Assembly (NCBI RefSeq): GCF_000314005.1
Contig: NZ_JH980292.1
Span: 4,666,598-4,730,597 of the forward strand
Reading direction: 5' to 3'
DNA length: 64,000 nucleotides
Source: Spirulina subsalsa PCC 9445
GTDB lineage: Bacteria; Cyanobacteriota; Cyanobacteriia; Cyanobacteriales; Spirulinaceae
Positions 18,262-26,241 of this stretch are shown here, piece after piece (position 1 is the first letter of the stretch; each line of letters starts with the position of its first letter). Both the position numbers and the translations under genes were made by a program. The notes beneath the pieces are model-generated. The model did not search any database and was not told where the DNA came from. It saw only the letters and a list, made by a program, of their open reading frames with translations.

Positions 18262-18294
18262 ACGCCTCATCCCCTTGTGGGTGGGGCAGTTGAC
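18262..18294. repeat. Hairpin end sequence of an IS200/IS605-like repeat
   Basis: ATCCCCTTGTGGGTGGGG followed by CAGTTGAC. The same 26-base string occurs at 58,679-58,706. The hairpin with a conserved GTTGAC downstream is typical of right ends of IS200/IS605-derived elements in cyanobacteria. No transposase is nearby. Confidence 0.4.
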
Positions 18295-18322
18295 AAAATT
18301 TTGGCTAGGGTATTTTCTTTTT

Positions 18323-18336
18323 AGTACTAGAGTTCT
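18323..18336 (+). promoter_or_regulatory. LexA (SOS) box upstream of lexA
   Basis: AGTACTAGAGTTCT matches at every position the cyanobacterial LexA operator consensus RGTACNNNDGTWCB described for Anabaena. It ends 78 bp before the lexA ATG, so lexA is probably autoregulated. Confidence 0.75.
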
Positions 18337-18413
18337 AAAATAGTAGAGAGAGCAGTTGATCTAAAAAATGCTCTCCCTATTTCTTTCAATGTACTATGAT
18401 TTAACGAGAAATT

Positions 18414-19070
18414 ATGGAACCTTTGACAAAACCGCAACGAGAACTGTATGAGTGGTTGGTGGAATATATTCACAATGCTCAACACGCGCCTTCTATTCGT
18501 CAGATGATGCGGGCTATGAATTTGCGATCGCCGGCTCCGGTGCAAAGTCGTTTGGAACGGCTGCGTTCCAAGGGTTATATTGATTGGACGGAGGGAAAGG
18601 CGCGGACGATTCGCATTCTCTACCCCCCCCAAAATCAGGGTTTGTCTATTTTAGGGGCGATCGCGGCTGGGGGCTTGGTGGAACCCTTCACGGATATGGA
18701 AGAACAGTTAGATTTGGCGTTCATGTTCCGTCAATCGAATTGTTTTGCGCTACGGGTAACGGGAGACAGCATGATTGAAGACATGATTCAAGAGGGGGAT
18801 CTGGTGGTGATGAAGAAACCTCTGGCCGATGAGTTACCCAAAAATGGGTCAATTGTGGCCGCCCGGGTGGATGGCTACGGGACGACGCTCAAACGGTTTT
18901 ATCTGGATGGGGAAAAAGTGACGTTACAGCCGGCTAATGCCAAGTATCCCCCGATTACCGTGAATCTGGGGAACATCCAAATTCAGGGGGTGTTAGTGGG
19001 GGTATGGCGAGATTGCAATTCTGGGTTACAGGTGAAGATGCAGGCCAGAACTGAGGCCGCGATGCTTTAG
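18414..19070 (+). CDS. lexA: LexA repressor
   Basis: 218 residues. The N-terminal winged helix-turn-helix (about 1-68; PSIRQMMRAMNLRSPAPVQSRLERL) binds SOS operators. The self-cleavage site is the Ala-Gly in AIAAGGLVEP (about residues 83-85). The C-terminal S24 peptidase domain has the catalytic Ser in VTGDSMIEDM (near 119) and the catalytic Lys in GTTLKRF (near 156). All elements for RecA-stimulated self-cleavage are therefore present, which is not true of every cyanobacterial LexA. The perfect SOS box upstream supports a genuine DNA-damage role. Monocistronic. Confidence 0.93.
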   Translation: MEPLTKPQRELYEWLVEYIHNAQHAPSIRQMMRAMNLRSPAPVQSRLERLRSKGYIDWTEGKARTIRILYPPQNQGLSILGAIAAGGLVEPFTDMEEQLDLAFMFRQSNCFALRVTGDSMIEDMIQEGDLVVMKKPLADELPKNGSIVAARVDGYGTTLKRFYLDGEKVTLQPANAKYPPITVNLGNIQIQGVLVGVWRDCNSGLQVKMQARTEAAML

Positions 19071-19126
19071 GGATTAACCTAGACCCAATTATCAATTATC
19101 AATTCTCGATTCTCGATTCTCAATGG

Positions 19127-20101
19127 TTAAGTCTCAGGACATCCCGCAAGGCAAGGTTTTTGAAAAATGCGATCGCCATACTGACTGGATTGAGCCAGAT
19201 ACATCCCCAGTAGCACCGTCCCAAAGGCAAGGGCATTAATCAGGCTTAAACCCTCGGCAAACAACATCCAAGCAATCAGTCCGGCAAATACGGGGTCTAA
19301 GAGGAGGAAAATCCCCACTAAGCTGGAGGGTAGGTGTTTGAGGCTGTAAGCTTGCAAACCTTGCCCAATCACTTGGCAAACTAGGGCTAAAGCGGCCACA
19401 GACAGCCATCCCCCTAGGGTGATGGGAAAAAGGCGTTGTTCCGTCACTAAGACGACAGGCAAGGAGAGAATCGCCCCCACCCCACAACACCAGAGGAGGA
19501 TGATCAGGGCGGGGAATTTGGCGCGCAGTTTCTCAATTAACATCAAGTTAGCCGCCGAAAGGATGGCGGAAAAGAAGGCCGCTAGATCCCCGTTGAGGTG
19601 TCCTGTGCCAATTTCAAAGTCTCCGATACCCAAGGCGATCGCTCCTATCATAGCCACCCCTAAACCGACGAGAAAACGCCGATCAAAAGATTCACGCCAA
19701 AGCAGCCAAGCGCCGAGGGTGGTAAAGAGGGGGGTCAAATTATGCAGTACCGTTGAGTTGGCGACTCCTGTCAGGGTGAGGGACCAAGCCCAAAAGCCGA
19801 GACAGCCCCAAAACAGAACCCCTGCCATAATTAATAAGAGGCGATCGCATCCCGTGATGATTGGAGGCTGACGCGGTTTCACCCCCTGCACGGTGTAAAT
19901 GATTGCCAGGATGACAAACGCCATCCAAAACCGATTAAAAATCGTGGAAAACGGGCCTAATTCCCGTTCACTGAGTCGAATCAAAATCGAAGCAAAGGAT
20001 AACGTCGCGATCGCCAAAAACACCGCCACCAGCGCCGACACCATCGGACTGATCCTCGGCCATTGAAAGGAGGGGGAAGAAAGGGTTAAAGTTTGAGCCA
20101 T
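19127..20101 (-). CDS. DMT/EamA family transporter
   Basis: 324 residues with about ten transmembrane helices in two EamA repeats (each starting with a hydrophobic segment followed by a conserved R/E pair, e.g. LIRLSERELGPF and later LIEKLRAKFP). Drug/metabolite transporter superfamily, inner membrane. The substrate cannot be told from sequence; relatives export amino acids, nucleotides or unknown metabolites. Convergent with lexA, with a short AT-rich repeat (ATTCTCG) in the gap. Confidence 0.88.
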   Translation of the reverse strand: MAQTLTLSSPSFQWPRISPMVSALVAVFLAIATLSFASILIRLSERELGPFSTIFNRFWMAFVILAIIYTVQGVKPRQPPIITGCDRLLLIMAGVLFWGCLGFWAWSLTLTGVANSTVLHNLTPLFTTLGAWLLWRESFDRRFLVGLGVAMIGAIALGIGDFEIGTGHLNGDLAAFFSAILSAANLMLIEKLRAKFPALIILLWCCGVGAILSLPVVLVTEQRLFPITLGGWLSVAALALVCQVIGQGLQAYSLKHLPSSLVGIFLLLDPVFAGLIAWMLFAEGLSLINALAFGTVLLGMYLAQSSQYGDRIFQKPCLAGCPET

Positions 20102-20501
20102 ATTCAGAGCAGCGAAGTAAACACCAGCGAGAAAATAAAGCCAGCATCAGTATGAGACACCCCCGACTGACAAAATTCCGCCCCACCCCTCGGAAGCAGA
20201 AAGATCCGTGTTTCTTCTGATATTAAGACCACCTCAAACCCAACGTTACCAATACAAATAATTCGTCGTCCCGTGATCTTGATACCCTATCCGGCTAATC
20301 CATCAGTTTTGTTGTTTACCGTGTCAAAACACCCCAACAAAACCACTCCTACGGTTTCCCATGATGAGAGATTCCACCCCCATCAACACTGTTGCGAAGA
20401 ACCTTGTCTCTAGGTATTTGAGCATATATACTCATGCTTCCTTGATCTTAAGGGGTTTACCTTGACTTTGGGCAGACCTTTACAATTTGTTACCCGTTCC
20501 C
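20102..20501. other. Gene-free stretch
   Basis: Four hundred bases between the DMT transporter start and the end of the Uma2 remnant. No convincing frame, RNA gene or repeat is visible. It must contain the transporter promoter near its left edge. Confidence 0.4.
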
Positions 20502-21013
20502 CTATTCAAATTCCAGAGGCCATAATTCTACAATGGGCAATTCCCAACCCGGCAGTAACTCCTTCACTTGCAACCTATCCCCCGCTTGTAGCCGTTCAAC
20601 AGAACCATTCGGGCGATAGACTTCCACCGTTTGATTGTCGGGATTAATCAGGATTCCTACTTGAGTCCCAGCCTCCAAAAATGCGGCAATTTTAGCCCTT
20701 GTTTTGACCAAAGAATCCGTCGGAGACTTTACCTCCACCATTAAATCAGGAGCAAGATTGGCAAAAGTCCGAGGACTCTGTTTGAGACGCGCTGCACTCA
20801 CAAAGGAGACATCAGGCGATCGCATATCCCCATTAGGCAACAAAAAACCCGCCCCCTCACCCAATTTCCCAACTGTCGCACAAACTCCGCCGCCACCTCA
20901 TCCGACTCATACCCCGAAGGACTCAGGACAACAACTTCCCCCCCAATCAACTCCATCCGATAATCCGGACAAAACGATTGCATCCTTTGCAACTGTTCCA
21001 AAGTCAGTGACAT
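20502..21013 (-). pseudogene. Uma2 family (DUF820) endonuclease-like gene, frameshifted with a deletion
   Basis: Uma2 proteins are PD-(D/E)xK-fold putative nucleases that are very abundant in cyanobacteria. The first part reads MSLTLEQLQRMQ...RMELIGGEVVVLSPSGYESDEVA...LGNWVRGR from 21,013. The rest is in another frame: GAGFLLPNGDMRSPDVSFV...PDLMVEVKSPTD to 20,502. Family members have about ten residues between NWV and the AGFxLPN block that are missing here, so an out-of-frame deletion near 20,860 broke the gene. The catalytic pieces (SPDVSF and EVKS) survive in the second frame. A TATAAT on the minus strand (21,051-21,056) may be its promoter. Confidence 0.8.
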
Positions 21014-21083
21014 AACCCTCAACTCACTTCCCCTCCCAACTTACCCCCCCATTATACTACTGGAAAACCCATCTTCCACCCCC

Positions 21084-21092
21084 TGCTATAAT
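21084..21092 (+). promoter_or_regulatory. Extended -10 element before csx3
   Basis: TGCTATAAT, an extended -10 (TGn plus a perfect TATAAT), 27 bases before the csx3 ATG. This would give a short leader. A -35 is not obvious, as expected for extended -10 promoters. Confidence 0.45.
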
Positions 21093-21119
21093 AACTTCAC
21101 CATCAAAATACAAACCTAA

Positions 21120-21461
21120 ATGAGCGCCATTCAACTCCAACTCATCCCCCATAAAACCCAATGTGGGCACCCCTACCAACACCTCCATATTCACATCACC
21201 AACCCCAACGGAATCATCATCCCCAGCGACATCCAAGGCCTAGAACTCCCCCGTAAAATCGACTACTCCCAAGGCATAGTCATCGAAGGAAAAGGCCCCA
21301 TTTGGCTCTATGGCTACCTCGTCCATGAATGCCATCCCGCCGCTTGGGTCGGTTGTTACGACACCCGTCTAGGCGCCATCGTCGTCGCCACCCACACCCC
21401 AGACATCAACATCAGCCAAATCTTCAAAATCGACCTACCCGACGCAACCTTCCAAAAATAA
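21120..21461 (+). CDS. csx3: Csx3, cyclic oligoadenylate ring nuclease (Crn3 type)
   Basis: 113 residues matching Csx3 of Archaeoglobus: QGIVIEGKGPIWLYGYLVHE (residues 50-69), then YDTRLGAIVVATH (residues 80-92). Csx3 proteins degrade cyclic tetra-adenylate and so switch off type III CRISPR signalling. The residues implicated in catalysis in this family, a His before the strand (ECHPA), Asp and Arg of YDTRLG and the His of ATH, are all present. It is followed after 15 bp by a Csx3-AAA fusion and then by the CRISPR effector operon. Codon use is C-rich, like the host flank and unlike the AT-rich effector genes. Confidence 0.85.
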   Translation: MSAIQLQLIPHKTQCGHPYQHLHIHITNPNGIIIPSDIQGLELPRKIDYSQGIVIEGKGPIWLYGYLVHECHPAAWVGCYDTRLGAIVVATHTPDINISQIFKIDLPDATFQK

Positions 21462-21476
21462 AAAGGAACCCCCTTC

Positions 21477-22415
21477 ATGACCCAACCCCTCACCCCCCAA
21501 CCCTTCCCAATTGAACTCCAACTCACCACCCTCCCAGGAGCCTCCCAACAAACCCATCAAACCCTACTGATCAAAATTCGAGAATACCCCCTCCAATACC
21601 ACCACCTAAACACCCTCACCCTCCCCCCCCAACTCGACCCCAAACAAGGCTTAATCCTCTACGGAAAAGCCCCCACTTGGCTCTATAGTTACCTCATTGA
21701 AAAACTCCTAAATTGGCCCTGGTTAGCCTGTTTTGACATCAAAGAAGGAGCCGTCATCATCAGTAGTCGAATCCCCTCCCTGCGACCCGGCCAAATCTTA
21801 CCCATTGTCCCCCCTCATCCCCCCAGTCCAGCCATCCTCATTGGCGGCCCCCCCAACAGTGGAAAAAGCGTCCTATCCAACACCATTCGCAGCACAATAG
21901 AACAGCAACATCCAGAGCTTGAATTCTACTTACATCGCGCCAATTGGGATGGAGAAGGCAACCATACCTATGAAACCCCAGACCGAGCCTTAGCCGCCCG
22001 TTTAAAACAAGAAAATAAATATCCCATCCACAAACAACCCAACGCAGAACAAGAATTAGCCCAATACTTTCACTATCAAGCCAATGCCACCCAAAACATT
22101 CGCAAATTCGTTAACTTAGTCCTAGTAGACATAGGCGGAAAACCCGAACCCGTCAAATTACCCGTCATCGAACAATGCACCCATTGCCTCATCATCAGTC
22201 GTGACTCAGAGCAGATTCAAAACTGGCTAGATTTATGTCAAAACTTAACCCCTATTGCCATCATTCACAGTGTCCTAGAAGACAAAATAGAAATATTAAA
22301 AACCAACCCCCATTTAGAAATAGTAGCAGGTGTTTGGGATCGGGATAAAATGAGAAATCCACCCGATATATTAATCAAAGCTATTCTGAATATATTGCCA
22401 AACACTTCAGGCTAA
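21477..22415 (+). CDS. Csx3-AAA fusion protein
   Basis: 312 residues. Residues 1-118 are a Csx3 domain (QGLILYGKAPTWLYSYLIEK, then CFDIKEGAVIISSR). Residues 120-312 are a P-loop NTPase with Walker A IGGPPNSGKS and a Walker B-like LVLVDIGG. Csx3-AAA fusions occur beside cyanobacterial type III CRISPR loci. Compared with the stand-alone neighbour, the catalytic His is replaced (LLNWPW), Arg of DxRLG is missing (DIKEG) and the last His is Arg (SSRIP). The Csx3 part may therefore bind but not cut cyclic oligoadenylate, with the NTPase as output or regulator. It starts with the ATG of TTCATGACC, 15 bp after csx3. Confidence 0.75.
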   Translation: MTQPLTPQPFPIELQLTTLPGASQQTHQTLLIKIREYPLQYHHLNTLTLPPQLDPKQGLILYGKAPTWLYSYLIEKLLNWPWLACFDIKEGAVIISSRIPSLRPGQILPIVPPHPPSPAILIGGPPNSGKSVLSNTIRSTIEQQHPELEFYLHRANWDGEGNHTYETPDRALAARLKQENKYPIHKQPNAEQELAQYFHYQANATQNIRKFVNLVLVDIGGKPEPVKLPVIEQCTHCLIISRDSEQIQNWLDLCQNLTPIAIIHSVLEDKIEILKTNPHLEIVAGVWDRDKMRNPPDILIKAILNILPNTSG

Positions 22416-22474
22416 AGTCAAGGAATAATTTCAGAAATAATTAATCATTAGTTTCCATATTTCCGAAAAACCCA

Positions 22475-22483
22475 TGTTATAAT
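22475..22483 (+). promoter_or_regulatory. Extended -10 element before the CRISPR effector operon
   Basis: TGTTATAAT, an extended -10, lies 71 bases upstream of the first CARF-HEPN gene, exactly where composition turns AT-rich. It could drive the effector operon separately from the csx3 pair. Confidence 0.4.
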
Positions 22484-22554
22484 TAGATCAAAGAACTTGG
22501 CTTGAATTGACATTTTGTTTTCACTCATCTCAATTAAAGATAGGAGTTAGAATC

Positions 22555-23769
22555 ATGAAGCTTTTGACCGTTTTAGGAACAGGCAAATACAATAAAACTT
22601 GCTATACTTGGCAAGATAAAGAAGTCAAAACTTGCTACGTTGCTAAAGCAATTTGTGAATTCTTTCACCCAGATGATGTCACCGTCTTAGTAACTACTCA
22701 ATCCAAAGAAACGCACTGGGATAAGTTTAAAGAAGAATTGGGCAATACAATTCCAGTTACTGATGCACTGATTCCACTGGGAGAATCCGAAGACGATATT
22801 TGGAAAATTTTTGATGTAGTTGTTAATGCCATTGAGCCTAACTCACAAGTAATCTTTGATATTACCCATGCCTTTCGTTCAATTCCACTGTTTGTTTTCC
22901 TTGCAGCTGCTTTCTTACAAAAAGCCAGAAATGTAGATATTCAAGGAGTTTACTATGGTGCATTCGAGGTCAACCGTGAAAAACCTCCGATTTTTGACTT
23001 AACTCCTGCCGTTAAATTGTTAGATTGGTTAACAGCAACTGATAAATTTATCAACACAGGATCATCAGTTGAACTCGGAAAACTTCTATCAAATATTCAA
23101 CGAGATTTTTATCGTACAGGTCAACAAGAAAAAGCCGACATTAAACCCACTCGTTTGTTAAGTTTTGGTGATCGAATTCAAGGAATTTCACGCTCTTTAG
23201 AATTAGTGCGACCCATTGACTTAATTCAAGAAACAGCCAGATTACAAAATTTACCTCTCGACCAACTAGAAAACCAAATTGGTGCATTTGCCAAACCCTT
23301 TGAGTTATTATTTAGTCAAATTCAACAAGACTATGGACAATTTGCTCTACTAGAACTTGACAATAGTTCTGCATCAGAGCAACTGCAAAAACAGTTTCTA
23401 CTCTTACGTTGGTATGTAGCTAAAAATTTAGGAACACAAGCAATATTGTTAGGACGAGAATGGTTAATCTCTGCTCTGTGTGTGGCCGAAGGAATCACAG
23501 ACTATCGAAACAAAGATGAGCGTGAAGTCATCTCTCATCAATTAGGTCAAATGATTGGCAGTAATCCTAACTTAGATCAACCCATTACTCGTCATGTAAG
23601 TTCGGCTCAACAACTGTCAGCTTTTTGGTCAAAATTAACAGAGTATCGTAATGATGTCGCTCATGTTCAGATGCGTTATACTACAATTAATGCAGATACC
23701 TTACAGCGTTTTATTATTCAAGAGTTGATTCAAAACCTTTCATCTTTTTTTCCTCACTTTGTTGTATAA
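22555..23769 (+). CDS. CARF-HEPN CRISPR effector (Csx2/TM1812 family)
   Basis: 404 residues from the ATG at 22,555, which follows TAGGAG. The N-terminal CARF domain has LTVLGTGKYNKTCY at the start and the family signature FDITHAFRSIPLF near residues 101-113; it is expected to bind a cyclic oligoadenylate made by Cas10. The C-terminal HEPN domain has EYRNDVAH (Arg365-x4-His370), the catalytic Rx4-6H motif of ribotoxin RNases. Predicted role: ancillary RNase that is switched on when the type III complex meets target RNA. A second, divergent copy lies at 33,408. The TIGR02221 name rests on recall of the family. Confidence 0.85.
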   Translation: MKLLTVLGTGKYNKTCYTWQDKEVKTCYVAKAICEFFHPDDVTVLVTTQSKETHWDKFKEELGNTIPVTDALIPLGESEDDIWKIFDVVVNAIEPNSQVIFDITHAFRSIPLFVFLAAAFLQKARNVDIQGVYYGAFEVNREKPPIFDLTPAVKLLDWLTATDKFINTGSSVELGKLLSNIQRDFYRTGQQEKADIKPTRLLSFGDRIQGISRSLELVRPIDLIQETARLQNLPLDQLENQIGAFAKPFELLFSQIQQDYGQFALLELDNSSASEQLQKQFLLLRWYVAKNLGTQAILLGREWLISALCVAEGITDYRNKDEREVISHQLGQMIGSNPNLDQPITRHVSSAQQLSAFWSKLTEYRNDVAHVQMRYTTINADTLQRFIIQELIQNLSSFFPHFVV

Positions 23770-23823
23770 ATCTACACCATAAATTGTGCATCTGATGTTT
23801 TTTCTATTTTAGAGCAAAGTATT

Positions 23824-24444
23824 ATGTCATTGAGTCACTTCAAAAACATTGGTTCTGTCCTCAAGGAATTTCAAATTACTTATGCAGAAGCCAACTTTAT
23901 TGAACCTTGTCCCTTTGAAATCCCTGATTATTTTCGGGAATATTTAGAATTCATGATGAACGAAGGCGTTGTAGATAACTCGGAATATGCCATCTGTGAA
24001 AACTTGATTTACCCGGTTTTAAAGCAAGTGTGGAAACAATATAGTCGTTCCTTTATCCTCTGGAGTCATCAATCACTAAATTATACTGAAGACTTGTCCG
24101 GCTTTCCTGAGTATATTTTAGCCAAACGTTCAGAGTTAGGAAAACTGATTTTTGACCAGCCTTACTTTTTGTTAGTCGAGGCAAAACAAGACAAATTTGC
24201 TGAAGGATGGGCGCAATGTTTAGCGGAAATAATTGCAGCACAGCGATTGAACCAAATTCCTCATATTATTGTTTTTGGGATTGTGTCGAATGGTAAAAAC
24301 TGGGAATTTGGAAAGCTAGAAGGCTCTAATTTTACCAAAAATAAAGAGTTTTATAGCATTCAATCTTTAGATCATCTTTTTTCGGCAATTCATTATATTT
24401 TCCGGCAATGTGAAGTACAGTTGAATTCGTTAGTTTTGGTGTAG
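23824..24444 (+). CDS. PD-(D/E)xK-like nuclease domain protein in the CRISPR operon
   Basis: 206 residues. The middle shows a nuclease-fold signature: an upstream Glu in ENLIYPVL, then FPEYILA (a PD-type motif with Glu in place of Asp), then FLLVEAKQD (the E-x-K) and a following helix AQCLAEIIAAQ, as in HsdR-N-like PD-(D/E)xK domains. No CARF domain is visible. It sits between the CARF-HEPN gene and cas10 with small gaps on the same strand, so it is likely co-transcribed. It may be an ancillary nuclease of the type III system or a passenger; similar proteins occur in cyanobacteria outside CRISPR loci as far as I recall. Confidence 0.6.
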   Translation: MSLSHFKNIGSVLKEFQITYAEANFIEPCPFEIPDYFREYLEFMMNEGVVDNSEYAICENLIYPVLKQVWKQYSRSFILWSHQSLNYTEDLSGFPEYILAKRSELGKLIFDQPYFLLVEAKQDKFAEGWAQCLAEIIAAQRLNQIPHIIVFGIVSNGKNWEFGKLEGSNFTKNKEFYSIQSLDHLFSAIHYIFRQCEVQLNSLVLV

Positions 24445-24510
24445 TTTTGTTCAAATCATATTGGGAGAATTAGTGAATAACAACGATATTCATTCATCAA
24501 AAGGAACATC

Positions 24511-26241
24511 ATGACAGCTACAAAAAAATCTTTTTACTTGGTTTTAATTGAAACTTCTGGGAATCAGCAGTTTATATTTTCGACGAACCGCCTCCGGGAA
24601 AATATCGGCGCGTCTGAGTTGACGTATCAGGCAGGAACAAAGTGGGTCTTAGAAGCAGTTGCAGAAGCCAATGATCAAACTTCCTTACAAGTTTGGACGG
24701 ATTCTAAACGACTGCGGAAGTTATTGCGTGATTCTGAAATAAATCCACCGATTGAGGATGAGAAAAAGCCAGTTGAAATTTTAACAGCAGCTTCCGGTAA
24801 AGCATTGCTCTTAGTTAAAGATAAAGAAACAGCAAAAAAGATTATTTCTGAAGTAACACGAAAAGCATTATTTGAAGCACCGGGACTTGATGTTGCTGGT
24901 GTTTATGAAAAAATCGAAGACTGGACGGAAAAGAATTCTTTAGCACAGGCAATTAAGAAAGTCCATAAAACCTTTGAAAAATTGCGATCGCGCCGTCCCT
25001 CCCCAGAAAACCGCTTTCTAGCTCTTCCCATCATCGCTAAGTGTTCTTATAGTGATTTCCCCGCCTTTGACCTAGAAGACCTGAGTCAAAAGCAACGTAA
25101 AGATGGACAAAAACCTAAAGCTATTTCTCTTGCTAGTCATGTTAAGCGAGACAAAGCGAATGAGGCTAAAAATCGCTTAACTAACTTGGACTCAAGGTTA
25201 CAACCCCAAATTGATAAACTATTGAATTCAGACGAAGAACACCAGGGGGAAAACCGTGCTTGGTTAGCAATTATTCATGCTGACGGCAATGGTTTAGGGC
25301 AAGTTTTTCTTAACTTTGAAGATTATATTGGTGAAGATAAAAGCAACCCTAATTATATCAAAAAGTATCGAGAGTTTTCATTATCTCTTGATGAATGTAC
25401 AGAAGAAGCATTTAAAAAAGCCCTTGATGTGTTTACTCAAAAAGAAAACCAAAAAAAACAAAATGTCGCCCCTATTGTTCCGCTTATCATTGGTGGAGAT
25501 GATCTAACTGTTGTTTGTGATGGTCATTATGCTCTTGAGTTTACTCGGACATTCTTGAAAGAATTTGAACAACAAACTCAGGATAGTTTAGGGATTAAAG
25601 AAGTAGCAGAAGAGGCTTTTGGTGTGGGTCGTCTTTCAGCTTGTGCGGGTGTTGCCATTGTCAAACCTCATTTTCCCTTTTCAGTTGCTTATCATCTAGC
25701 AGAACAACTCCTTAAATCAGCCAAAATAGTTAAGAAAAACGTAACGATAAAGCAAAATAAAAATGCACCATTCCCCTGTTCTGCTATTGATTTTCATATT
25801 CTTTATAATACCACTGGCATAGAGTTAAATGATATTCGAGAAAAACTGAAGCCAGAACAAAATATTCAACTCTATAACCGTCCCTACATTGTTAGCGAAA
25901 ATCTCGACGAAGCCGACGGTCAAGAATGGATACAACGACACCAGTGGGAATTATTGAGTGAGCGAATCAAAGCTTTCAAGAGTGATATTCTCCCCAGGAA
26001 TCAAAGTCATGCTTTGCGCAATGCCTTATTCATCGGTAAAAAAGTGGCAGATTCTGAAGTTAAGCTGATTGAACAACGCTATAACTTGACCCCCTTTATT
26101 GAAGACAAAGACAGTAAATCTCTTTTTCATTACAGTGAAGGTATTTATAGTACATCATTCCTTGATGCACTAGAAGCACAAAACTTTTTGGAACTTGATC
26201 AATCTAAAAATAATCAACATAAAATGGAGGAAATACAATGA
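24511..26241 (+). CDS. cas10: Cas10, large subunit of a type III-Dv-like effector
   Basis: 576 residues, short for Cas10 because the N-terminal HD nuclease is absent. The protein opens directly with a Cmr2-like segment (FYLVLIETSGNQQFIF...NRLRENIGASE). Palm features follow: HADGNGLGQVF at 257-267 and the cyclase motif IIGGDDLTVV with GGDD at 328-331. An intact GGDD predicts synthesis of cyclic oligoadenylates from ATP when target RNA is bound, which fits the CARF genes on both sides. DNA cleavage is not expected without HD. The stop overlaps the next ATG (ATGA), so it is translationally coupled to the Cas7-Cas5-Cas11 fusion. Confidence 0.88.
   Translation: MTATKKSFYLVLIETSGNQQFIFSTNRLRENIGASELTYQAGTKWVLEAVAEANDQTSLQVWTDSKRLRKLLRDSEINPPIEDEKKPVEILTAASGKALLLVKDKETAKKIISEVTRKALFEAPGLDVAGVYEKIEDWTEKNSLAQAIKKVHKTFEKLRSRRPSPENRFLALPIIAKCSYSDFPAFDLEDLSQKQRKDGQKPKAISLASHVKRDKANEAKNRLTNLDSRLQPQIDKLLNSDEEHQGENRAWLAIIHADGNGLGQVFLNFEDYIGEDKSNPNYIKKYREFSLSLDECTEEAFKKALDVFTQKENQKKQNVAPIVPLIIGGDDLTVVCDGHYALEFTRTFLKEFEQQTQDSLGIKEVAEEAFGVGRLSACAGVAIVKPHFPFSVAYHLAEQLLKSAKIVKKNVTIKQNKNAPFPCSAIDFHILYNTTGIELNDIREKLKPEQNIQLYNRPYIVSENLDEADGQEWIQRHQWELLSERIKAFKSDILPRNQSHALRNALFIGKKVADSEVKLIEQRYNLTPFIEDKDSKSLFHYSEGIYSTSFLDALEAQNFLELDQSKNNQHKMEEIQ

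Noticed and set aside
19419-19871. 150-codon plus-strand frame within the DMT transporter
   Set aside because: Lys/Arg/Pro-rich antisense shadow of a membrane protein gene.
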